Source: Streptomyces cucumeris (GTDB lineage: Bacteria > Actinomycetota > Actinomycetes > Streptomycetales > Streptomycetaceae). Taken from it: a DNA stretch of 64,000 bases. Shown one piece after another: positions 50,634 to 58,218 of this stretch. Under the pieces are notes generated by a model that did no database searches, had not been told where the DNA came from, and saw only the letters and a list, made by a program, of their open reading frames with translations. Position 1 is the first letter of the stretch. Every line of letters begins with the position of its first letter. The stretch spans positions 62,001 to 126,000 of the forward strand of contig NZ_JANCLX010000001.1 of the NCBI RefSeq assembly GCF_024295805.1, written 5' to 3'. Made by a program: the position numbers and the translations under genes.

Positions 50634-53120
50634 ATGCCGCACTCCCTCGGGGGAGACCCCCTTCCTTCCCAGCCGGGACCCCAGCCGGAACCAGAGGCCG
50701 GACCCTCGACCGGCCGCGATGCCCCGGACCGCCGTCCCACCCGGCCCGTCCCACCGGCACAGCCAGCCCTGACGGGGACAGTGACCGCGGCGATCCCTCC
50801 GCCCCACGGTGGTGCAGCGGAGGGCTCTCCAGCAGGAGCGCCGCCCGCAGGAGCGTCGGGCACCGGAGAGTCAGCCGGCGGTGGGCCGGGAGCCGACGGG
50901 GCGCGATCCGAGGGGCCGGGGACGGAGGGGCCGCGTGCCGGGGGGCCGGCGGTCGCCGTGCCGCCGGTGGTTCTGCCGTCCTCCGTCGCGCGGACGGTGG
51001 GGGAGGGAGCCGCGATTCCCTCCACAGCGCGGACCACCGCGTCACCGCCGCCACCCGTGCCGCTCACGACGCCGCCCACCGCGGTGCCGCCCCCGGCCCT
51101 CGTTCTGCCTCCCGTGCCCGGATCACCGTCTTCCGCGAACCCGGGGGTGGCGGCGGGGACACTGCCGCGCCAGGAGCCGGGTGCTCCAGGCCGAAGCTCC
51201 CAGGTGCCCCCGTCCCCGTCCCCGTCCGGACCCCCGTCCCTGGCACCCCTCGCTCCGCGCCCGAGCGCCCTGCGTCCCGGCGGCCGAAGCCTGCCCGCCT
51301 CCGGCTGCCTCCCGGTGGTGGCTCCCGACCTGCTCGACGACCCCGATCCACAGGTCGCGGCCGACGCGGCGGGGGTCGAGAACCTGCTGCGCTGCTGGGT
51401 CCGGGAGAAGGGCGCCTCATGCCCCGACGGCGGCACGCTCCGCATCCCCCTCGCCGCGAGCGGAACCGTCCTGCTCGTCCCCGTGCGCTACTGGTCGCCC
51501 ACCGGATGGCACCGCTTCGGGCCGCCGGTGCTGGAGCATGGTCCCCATGACGCACCTTCCGTCGGCGCGGTGACCCTAGCGGCGCTGCTCACCCGTGAAG
51601 CCGCCTATGGCGCTCGCCGGGACGACCCCGACGCGGACGGCACCGAACTCGTCGGGCGGGTCGCGGATTCCGTACGGCGCACCGCCGCCTTCCTCGCCCA
51701 CCGTCGAGCCGTACCGGCCGACCCCGGTGTGCACACCCCCTTTCTCAGCGCGGAGCAGTCCCTCGTCCTCGGTCACCCCCTCCATCCCACCCCGAAGAGC
51801 CGCGAGGGCCTCTCCGACAGCGAATCGTCGCTCTGCTCACCGGAGTCGCACGGTTCCTTTCCCCTGCACTGGATCGCGGTGGACCGATCGGCGCTGGTCT
51901 GCGAATCGGCTTGGACGGAGCGGGGCCGGACCGTCCCCGCCGAGCGACTGGCCCTCTCCCTCGCGGACAATGGCCTTCAACTTCCGCCCGGAACCATTCC
52001 GTTGCCCCTTCATCCCTGGCAGGCCCGTGAGATCAGGCACCGCCCCGCCGTCACCGAACTCTTCGCCGCGGGCGTACTGCATGACCTGGGGCCCTCAGGC
52101 GCCCACTGGAGCCCCACGTCCTCGGTGCGCACCGTGTACCGGCCCGGTGCGCCCGCGATGCTCAAACTCTCCCTCGGTCTCCGGATCACCAACTCCCGTC
52201 GTGAGAACCTGCGCAAGGAGCTCCACCGTGGTGTGGAGGTCCATCGGCTGCTCCGCAGCGGACTGGCCGAGCAGTGGCGGGCGGCCTTCCCCGGCTTCCC
52301 CGGCTTCGACATCGTCAGGGACCCCGCCTGGCTCGCGGTCGACGGGCCGGACGGTGAACCGCTGACCGGAATCGATGTCGCCATCCGGCACAACCCGTTC
52401 GGGCCGGGCGACGACGCGGTGTGCGTCGCCGGACTGATCGCCCTCCGGCCCTGGCCGGGCCAGCCGGTGATGCGCTCCCGGCTCGCCCACCTCGTGGCCC
52501 GACTCGCCGCCCGCACCGGCCGCTCCGGTGAGGCCGTCGCCGCCGAGTGGTTCCTGCGCTATCTGCACACGGTCGTACGCCCCGTGCTCTGGCTGGACGG
52601 AGAGGCCGGTATCGCGCTGGAAGCCCATCAGCAGAACACGCTGGTGCTGCTCGACCCCGACGGCTGGCCCGTCGGCGGCCGCTACCGGGACAACCAGGGC
52701 TACTACTTCCGTGAGTCCCGGCGCTCCGAACTCCAACGACGGCTGCCCGGTATCGGGGACCGCAGCGACACCTTCGTCTCCGACGAGGTCACCGACGAGC
52801 GGTTCGCCTATTACCTCGGTATCAACAATGTCCTCGGTCTGATCGGGGCGTTCGGATCACAGCGCCTCGTGGACGAGCCCGTCCTGCTGGCCGCGTTCCG
52901 CCGCTTCCTCGGCGCCGCGGCGTCCGGTCCCGACCGAACCCGCTCGCCACTGCCCGCACGGCTCCTCGACACACCCACCCTTCGTTGCAAGGCCAATCTC
53001 CACACCCGGCTGCACGGCCTGGACGAACTCGTGGGCCCGGTGGATACCCAGTCGGTCTACGTCACCATCACCAACCCCCTTGCCGTATCGGCCGCCGCCG
53101 CTGTCCTGCCTGTGCCATGA
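50634..53120 (+). CDS. IucA/IucC-family siderophore synthetase, extended N terminus
   Basis: 828 residues, compared with about 580-620 for the family. Residues about 235-820 hold the NIS synthetase fold: EQSLVLGHPLHPTPKSREG (ATP/Mg site), LPLHPWQAREI, SSVRTVYRPGAPAMLKLSLGLRITNSR, EAHQQNTLVLLD and DNQGYYFRESR. Residues 1-230 are a Pro/Gly/Ala/Ser-rich low-complexity extension with no domain. The ATG at 50634 has no good ribosome site, so the true start may lie at a downstream GTG such as the one in LPVVAPDLLDD. NIS synthetases condense a carboxylate (often citrate) with an amine or alcohol. Confidence 0.85.
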   Translation: MPHSLGGDPLPSQPGPQPEPEAGPSTGRDAPDRRPTRPVPPAQPALTGTVTAAIPPPHGGAAEGSPAGAPPAGASGTGESAGGGPGADGARSEGPGTEGPRAGGPAVAVPPVVLPSSVARTVGEGAAIPSTARTTASPPPPVPLTTPPTAVPPPALVLPPVPGSPSSANPGVAAGTLPRQEPGAPGRSSQVPPSPSPSGPPSLAPLAPRPSALRPGGRSLPASGCLPVVAPDLLDDPDPQVAADAAGVENLLRCWVREKGASCPDGGTLRIPLAASGTVLLVPVRYWSPTGWHRFGPPVLEHGPHDAPSVGAVTLAALLTREAAYGARRDDPDADGTELVGRVADSVRRTAAFLAHRRAVPADPGVHTPFLSAEQSLVLGHPLHPTPKSREGLSDSESSLCSPESHGSFPLHWIAVDRSALVCESAWTERGRTVPAERLALSLADNGLQLPPGTIPLPLHPWQAREIRHRPAVTELFAAGVLHDLGPSGAHWSPTSSVRTVYRPGAPAMLKLSLGLRITNSRRENLRKELHRGVEVHRLLRSGLAEQWRAAFPGFPGFDIVRDPAWLAVDGPDGEPLTGIDVAIRHNPFGPGDDAVCVAGLIALRPWPGQPVMRSRLAHLVARLAARTGRSGEAVAAEWFLRYLHTVVRPVLWLDGEAGIALEAHQQNTLVLLDPDGWPVGGRYRDNQGYYFRESRRSELQRRLPGIGDRSDTFVSDEVTDERFAYYLGINNVLGLIGAFGSQRLVDEPVLLAAFRRFLGAAASGPDRTRSPLPARLLDTPTLRCKANLHTRLHGLDELVGPVDTQSVYVTITNPLAVSAAAAVLPVP

Positions 53121-53282
53121 CGTCCCCGAGCGACAAGCGTCTCGCCACCAACTCCCTTCGCAGCGCACCCACGGACACGCCCTCGCACCCAGCCCCACGG
53201 CCATGGCCGCACCGCATCACGCTCGCCGCGCCGTGCCGGAGAACCACCACGAGCCTGAGACCCATGAGAGGAGAGCGTCGCC

Positions 53283-53984
53283 GTGCCGCACACCGACTCC
53301 ACCACGAGCTCCGAGACCGACGACACCATCGACCTGCGGCTGCGCCAGGAAGAAGAGGACGCCGCACACCTCGGTGACAGGCACCTCGCCGGGGCGGAGA
53401 CCGACAGCCGTCCGGACCTGCTGGACCAGATCTCCGGGTGGGGCCCCACCAGCACCTCGGCGGGCGCCTTCCAGCTCGTCCCCGTGCGCATCGGGCGTGA
53501 CCTCCGGCTGATCGCCCAGTGGATGAACGACCCCGCCGTCGCCGCCTTCTGGGAGCTGGACGGTCCCGACGAGGCCACCGCGAGCCACCTGGGCGGCCAG
53601 CTCGACGGTGACGGCCGGAGCGTGCCCTGCCTGGGCGTCCTCGACGGGGTGCCCATGAGCTACTGGGAGCTGTACCGCGCCGATCTCGATCCGCTCTCCC
53701 GGTACTACCCGGCCCGGCCGCATGACACCGGGATCCATCTCCTCATCGGCAGGGTCAGCGATCGAGGCCAGGGTCTGGGCACCACACTGCTGCGCGCTGC
53801 CGCCGATCTCGTCCTCGACCACCGCCCGTCCTGCGCCCGCGTCGTGGCCGAGCCGGATCTGCGCAACACCCCCTCTATCGCGGCCTTCCTCGGAGCGGGT
53901 TTCCGTTTCTCAGCGGAGGTGGAACTCCCGGGCAAGCGCGCGGCCCTGATGCTCCGCGACCGTGCCCTGCGCCACCTCCTCTGA
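53283..53984 (+). CDS. IucB/MbtK-like acyltransferase (GNAT)
   Basis: 233 residues from a GTG at 53283 with GGAGAG 8 nt upstream. After an acidic 60-residue N terminus the core reads VRIGRDLRLIAQWMNDPAVAAFWEL, DGVPMSYWELYR and DRGQGLGTTLLRAA, which is the acyl-CoA transferase group of IucB, AlcB and MbtK that acylates amino or hydroxylamino groups of siderophore precursors. It closes the aminotransferase-NIS synthetase-acyltransferase unit. No L-ornithine/lysine N-hydroxylase gene is present in the window. Confidence 0.8.
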   Translation: MPHTDSTTSSETDDTIDLRLRQEEEDAAHLGDRHLAGAETDSRPDLLDQISGWGPTSTSAGAFQLVPVRIGRDLRLIAQWMNDPAVAAFWELDGPDEATASHLGGQLDGDGRSVPCLGVLDGVPMSYWELYRADLDPLSRYYPARPHDTGIHLLIGRVSDRGQGLGTTLLRAAADLVLDHRPSCARVVAEPDLRNTPSIAAFLGAGFRFSAEVELPGKRAALMLRDRALRHLL

Positions 53985-54226
53985 TCAGCCCTTCTCTGAT
54001 CCGCCCTGCCCTGATCCGTACTTCGTGCTCCGCCTTCACCCGGGTTGCCTTCCATGATCAGCGTCGCCCTCCCACATCCGGTGACTTCCTGTGACGCATC
54101 GGTTCCGCTGTGCGTCTCTGCTTCTGATACACCGCTCACGCCGATTCCGTTCCGCCTCCGCGAAAAGCCCGTCCGGATCCATCGGTCACCGAGCGGACTG
54201 GGGAGAGCGATGTCGGTGGTGCCCCG

Positions 54227-54232
54227 TAGGCT
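54227..54232 (+). promoter_or_regulatory. -10 element ahead of the DinG-like helicase
   Basis: TAGGCT is followed by the ATG at 54242 after 9 nt. No ribosome binding site intervenes, so the transcript is probably leaderless or nearly so. Confidence 0.5.
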
Positions 54233-54241
54233 GGCAGCCCT

Positions 54242-56242
54242 ATGACTGAATCGTCCTCGCCTCCCCTCGCCGACCTGCTCCATGCCGCCGTCACCGCTGT
54301 CGGCGGCACCGAACGCCCTGGCCAGACCGCTATGGCCGAAGCCGTGGCGGAGGCGATCGACGACAGCTCCCATCTGCTGGTGCAGGCGGGCACCGGCACC
54401 GGTAAGTCGCTCGGCTATCTCGTTCCCGCGCTCGCCCAGGGCGAGCGGGTCGTCGTCGCCACGGCGACCCTCGCCCTCCAGCGCCAGCTCGTCGAGCGCG
54501 ACCTGCCCCGCACCGTCGAGGCACTGCACCCGCTGCTGCGCCGGCGCCCCGAGTTCGCGATGCTCAAGGGCCGTTCGAACTACCTGTGTCTTCACCGTCT
54601 CCACGAGGGAGTGCCGCAGGAGGACGCCGACGAGGCCGGTCTGTTCGACCCCTTCGAGGCCGCGGCGCCCACCAGCAAGCTGGGCAAGGACCTGCTGCGG
54701 TTGCGCGACTGGGCCGATGAGACCGAGACGGGTGATCGCGACGACCTCACCCCTGGCGTCTCCGACCGTGCCTGGTCACAGGTCTCCGTGACCTCCAGGG
54801 AATGTCTGGGCGCGTCCAAATGCGCCTACGGGGCGGAGTGTTTCGCCGAGGCCGCCCGTGAGCGGGCCAAGCTGGCCGAGGTCGTCGTCACCAATCACGC
54901 CCTCCTCGCCATCGACGCCATCGAGGGCGCACCCGTGCTGCCCGGTCATGAGGTGCTGATCGTCGACGAGGCCCATGAGCTGGTCTCCCGCGTCACCGGC
55001 GTCGCCACCGGCGAGCTCACCCCGGGCCAGGTCAACCGCGCGGTGCGGCGTGCCGCCAAGCTGGTCAACGAGAAGGCGGCGGATGCCCTGCAGACCGCCG
55101 CGGAGACCTTCGAGCGTCTGATGGAGCTGGCCCTGCCCGGCCGTCTCGAGGAGATCCCGGAAGATCTCGGCTACGCCCTCATGGCGCTCCGCGACGCGTC
55201 GCGCACGGTCATCTCGGCACTGGGCACCACCCGGGACTCCTCCGTCCAGGACGAGGACGCCGTGCGGAAGCAGGCCCTCGGCTCGGTGGAGAGCATCCTC
55301 CAGGTGGCCGAGCGGATCGTGGAGGGTTCCGAGTTCGACGTGGTCTGGTACGAGCGCCATGACCGCTTCGGGGCCTCGCTGCGCGTCGCCCCGCTCTCGG
55401 TCTCGGGGCTGCTCCGGGAGAAGCTGTTCGAGGACCGCTCGGTGGTGCTCACCTCCGCCACGCTCAAACTCGGCGGGGACTTCAACGGTGTGGCCGCGTC
55501 CCTGGGCCTCAAGCCCGAGAGCCCCCAGGACCCCGAGGGTGAGGGGGACGTCGCCCCGCGCTGGAAGGGCCTCGATGTCGGCTCACCGTTCGACTACGCG
55601 AAGCAGGGGATCCTCTACGTCGCCAAGCATCTGGCGCAGCCCGGCCGGGAGGGCAGCCGCTCCGACATGCTCGATGAACTCACCCAGCTGGTCGAGGCCG
55701 CCGGTGGGCGCACCCTCGGGCTGTTCTCGTCGATGCGGGCTGCGCAGGCGGCGGCCGAGGAGCTGCGGGGTCGTCTGGACGTGCCGATCCTGCTCCAGGG
55801 CGAGGAGACTCTCGGCGAGCTGATCCGGGCATTCGCCGCCGATGCGAAGACCTGCCTGTTCGGCACCCTCTCCCTCTGGCAAGGAGTCGATGTGCCGGGC
55901 CCCAGCTGTCAGTTGGTGGTCATGGACCGGGTGCCCTTCCCCCGTCCTGACGACCCCCTGATGAGCGCCCGTCAGAAGGCGGTGGAGGAAGCCGGGGGCA
56001 ATGGCTTCATGGCCGTCGCGGCGACCCACGCCGCGCTGCTGATGGCGCAGGGTGCGGGACGGCTGGTCCGCGCGTCCGGGGACCGTGGCATCGTCGCCGT
56101 CCTGGACCCCCGGGTCGAGCGGGCGCGCTACGGCTCGTTCCTGCGGAAGTCCATGCCGGACTTCTGGTACACCACCGACCGCAACCAGGTGCGCCGCTCG
56201 CTGGCCGCCATCGATGCCGCGGCCAAGGCCGACGGGGCATGA
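54242..56242 (+). CDS. DinG/YoaA-family Fe-S DNA helicase
   Basis: 666 residues. Walker A QAGTGTGKSLGYLVP, the Fe-S cysteine group (NYLCLHRL then SRECLGASKCAYGAECF) between motifs Ia and II, Walker B as VLIVDEAHELVSR, and motif VI QGAGRLVRASGDRGIVAVLDPR fit XPD/DinG-type 5'-3' helicases that unwind R-loops and damaged forks. Convergent with lexA. An actinobacterial relative is usually placed here beside lexA; SOS control is not visible in its own promoter. Confidence 0.88.
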   Translation: MTESSSPPLADLLHAAVTAVGGTERPGQTAMAEAVAEAIDDSSHLLVQAGTGTGKSLGYLVPALAQGERVVVATATLALQRQLVERDLPRTVEALHPLLRRRPEFAMLKGRSNYLCLHRLHEGVPQEDADEAGLFDPFEAAAPTSKLGKDLLRLRDWADETETGDRDDLTPGVSDRAWSQVSVTSRECLGASKCAYGAECFAEAARERAKLAEVVVTNHALLAIDAIEGAPVLPGHEVLIVDEAHELVSRVTGVATGELTPGQVNRAVRRAAKLVNEKAADALQTAAETFERLMELALPGRLEEIPEDLGYALMALRDASRTVISALGTTRDSSVQDEDAVRKQALGSVESILQVAERIVEGSEFDVVWYERHDRFGASLRVAPLSVSGLLREKLFEDRSVVLTSATLKLGGDFNGVAASLGLKPESPQDPEGEGDVAPRWKGLDVGSPFDYAKQGILYVAKHLAQPGREGSRSDMLDELTQLVEAAGGRTLGLFSSMRAAQAAAEELRGRLDVPILLQGEETLGELIRAFAADAKTCLFGTLSLWQGVDVPGPSCQLVVMDRVPFPRPDDPLMSARQKAVEEAGGNGFMAVAATHAALLMAQGAGRLVRASGDRGIVAVLDPRVERARYGSFLRKSMPDFWYTTDRNQVRRSLAAIDAAAKADGA

Positions 56243-56276
56243 CCAGGGCTGCCGTGCTCTGTCGCTGAGCACAGCA

Positions 56277-56310
56277 GGGCCCCGGAACCGGCGCAGTGGT
56301 CCCGGGGCCC
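56277..56310. terminator. Terminator between helicase and lexA
   Basis: GGGCCCCGG (56277-56285) and CCGGGGCCC (56302-56310) form a 9-bp perfect stem with a 16-nt loop in the convergent gap. Confidence 0.7.
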
Positions 56311-56350
56311 GGTCGTTGGGCACGCTAGGGGTGCACCTCGATCCGTCGCG

Positions 56351-57151
56351 TCAGACGCGCCGCAACACGGCGACGACCTTGCCCAGGATGGTCGCCTCAT
56401 CGCCCGGGATCGGCTGGTACGCGGCGTTGTGCGGGAGGAGCCACACATGGCCGTCCTCACGCTTGAAGCGCTTCACCGTGGCCTCGCCGTCGAGCATCGC
56501 GGCGACGATGTCCCCGTTCTCGGCGACGGGCTGACGGCGCACCGTCACCCAGTCGCCATCGCAGATGGCGGCCTCGATCATGGAGTCGCCGACCACCTTG
56601 AGGACGAACAGCTCGCCGTCACCGACCAGCTGCCGGGGGAGCGGGAAGACGTCCTCGACCGACTCCTCGGCGAGGATCGGGCCACCGGCCGCGATCCGGC
56701 CGACGAGCGGCACATAGGAGGCGGCGGGCTTGCCGGTGGTGTCGGTCGGCTGTGCGCTGGGCTGGTCGGAGCCGCGGACCTCGTAGGCCCGGGGGCGGTG
56801 GGGGTCCCGCCGCAGAAAGCCCTTGCGCTCCAGAGCCATCAGCTGATGGGCCACGGAGGAGGTGCTGGAGAGCCCCACCGCCTGACCGATCTCCCGCATG
56901 GACGGCGGGTAGCCGCGTCGCTGCACAGAGTCGCGGATGACCTCGATGACGCGGCGCTGCCGGTCGGTCAGCCCAGAGCTGTCCGCCCGGATGCCTGGAG
57001 GTCGTCCGGGTAGGGCACGGGAGGGCTTCTGGCCCTCCGGGTTCGTGGCGTCGTTCATGGTGGGCGTCTGGTTCATCGCGTGCGCCTGTTCGAGCCTGCT
57101 CTGGGAGCGCTCCTGAGTGGTGATGGTGGTGCTCTCTGCGGTGGTGGTCAC
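56351..57151 (-). CDS. lexA: SOS repressor LexA
   Basis: 266 residues from the GTG at 57151 (GAGAGGGG about 6 nt upstream). This start was chosen because the resulting N terminus, [20 protein letters not shown], matches the Streptomyces LexA form I remember. The winged helix carries [21 protein letters not shown]. The cleavage site is Ala155-Gly156 in [10 protein letters not shown], and the catalytic dyad is Ser190 (VGDSMIEA) and Lys227 (EATVKRFK). It represses recA and its own gene through GAAC-N4-GTTC boxes and cleaves itself when RecA filaments form. Confidence 0.96.
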   Translation of the reverse strand: MTTTAESTTITTQERSQSRLEQAHAMNQTPTMNDATNPEGQKPSRALPGRPPGIRADSSGLTDRQRRVIEVIRDSVQRRGYPPSMREIGQAVGLSSTSSVAHQLMALERKGFLRRDPHRPRAYEVRGSDQPSAQPTDTTGKPAASYVPLVGRIAAGGPILAEESVEDVFPLPRQLVGDGELFVLKVVGDSMIEAAICDGDWVTVRRQPVAENGDIVAAMLDGEATVKRFKREDGHVWLLPHNAAYQPIPGDEATILGKVVAVLRRV

Positions 57152-57216
57152 GACGGGCCCCTCTCGAGATGTTCTCCCTAGCTGGACAACGGTAGTTGCT
57201 TTCGAAAGGTTGCGCC

Positions 57217-57228
57217 AAACACACGTTC
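57217..57228 (-). promoter_or_regulatory. LexA SOS box upstream of lexA
   Basis: On the minus strand the site reads GAACGTGTGTTT, one mismatch from GAAC-N4-GTTC, 66 nt before the lexA start. It is immediately upstream of a TTGGCG / TACCGT promoter pair with 18-nt spacing, so LexA would block its own promoter. Confidence 0.82.
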
Positions 57229-57414
57229 GAGTGAAATTTCGTAGATCGGCTGACGCGATCACAGGATTGGGTGTATGGGCCGAGTCTCCGGGAGCTCGTC
57301 CGGTGGTCTCCAGTCTCCCACTCCGACCCCCGTGAATCCGTGAGGGCGGTGGCTCGCGTAGTCTCGTGCCTGCTCCCGGACTGTGACACGCCACCCGATC
57401 CTGTTGAGTGCCAG

Positions 57415-57462
57415 ACACCAGATCTAGTGGTTTGATGGACCCAAGCCGCCTACAGGTTGTGG
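57415..57462 (+). promoter_or_regulatory. Paired NrdR boxes upstream of nrdRJ
   Basis: ACACCAGATCTAGTGG (57415-57430) and CGCCTACAGGTTGTGG (57447-57462) are two 16-nt NrdR-box-like sites with starts 32 bp apart, three helical turns. Tandem boxes at this spacing are the known binding form of the NrdR repressor on ribonucleotide reductase operons. Confidence 0.75.
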
Positions 57463-57583
57463 TCCCTGGTGATTCATCGCCGAGGTTTTCGCCTATGCTT
57501 GTGGCCGCTTCACCGGGCCTTCCGGTCCGGTCGAGGCTATGCAGCCATGCGCCGTTCATAAGGGTGAGGGAGGGTACGGAGCC

Positions 57584-58105
57584 ATGCACTGCCCCTTCTG
57601 CAGGAACCCCGACAGTCGTGTGGTGGACAGCCGGACCACGGACGACGGTTGTTCGATCCGCAGGCGCCGCCAGTGCCCCGACTGCTCGCGTCGCTTCACC
57701 ACCGTGGAGACCGCGTCGCTGATGGTGATCAAGCGGAGCGGGGTCACCGAGCCCTTCAGTCGCGACAAGGTCATCTCGGGTGTGCGCAAGGCGTGCCAGG
57801 GCCGCCCGGTCACCGAGGACGCCCTCGCCAAGCTCGGCCAGCAGGTGGAGGAAGCCGTACGCGCCACCGGCAGCGCCGAGCTGTCCACTCATGACGTGGG
57901 GCTCGCCATACTCGGCCCGCTCCAGGAGCTCGACCTCGTCGCCTACCTCCGCTTCGCTTCCGTCTACCGCGCCTTCGACTCGCTCGAGGACTTCGAGGCG
58001 GCGGTCACGGAGCTGCGTGACCAGCAACGGCCTCCCGCGCACGACCGCGGATCCGGTGCCGACGGGGCCGCGGAGGCCCCCGCGCCGGCCATCGCCGCCG
58101 ACTGA
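57584..58105 (+). CDS. nrdR: Ribonucleotide reductase regulator NrdR
   Basis: 173 residues. The zinc ribbon uses Cys3, Cys6, Cys31 and Cys34 (HCPFC and QCPDC), followed by the ATP-cone domain ([44 protein letters not shown]). NrdR senses ATP/dATP and represses ribonucleotide reductase genes through the boxes just upstream. It is co-transcribed with nrdJ, 113 nt downstream. The Ala/Pro-rich tail is usual in Streptomyces. Confidence 0.95.
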   Translation: MHCPFCRNPDSRVVDSRTTDDGCSIRRRRQCPDCSRRFTTVETASLMVIKRSGVTEPFSRDKVISGVRKACQGRPVTEDALAKLGQQVEEAVRATGSAELSTHDVGLAILGPLQELDLVAYLRFASVYRAFDSLEDFEAAVTELRDQQRPPAHDRGSGADGAAEAPAPAIAAD

Positions 58106-58218
58106 CCGGCGGCGCAGACGTACCCGGGGCGCAGTGCGTGCCCGGGTGGAAGACAGACACACCGTGCCTGGGAAGAAATAGGCACATCAGGGCGTTTTCG
58201 CCCGTACAGGGAGGCGGA

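Larger units (their letters stand above)
57152..57583. promoter_or_regulatory. Divergent lexA / nrdR control region, 432 nt
   Basis: No gene is supported in this interval. It holds the lexA SOS box near lexA (57217-57228) and the paired NrdR boxes near nrdR (57415-57462); the middle is featureless to my reading. Confidence 0.7.

Noticed and set aside
58106..58218. A cobalamin riboswitch before nrdJ
   Set aside because: The 113-nt gap between nrdR and nrdJ is too short and shows no B12-box-like sequence. Control is better explained by the NrdR boxes.
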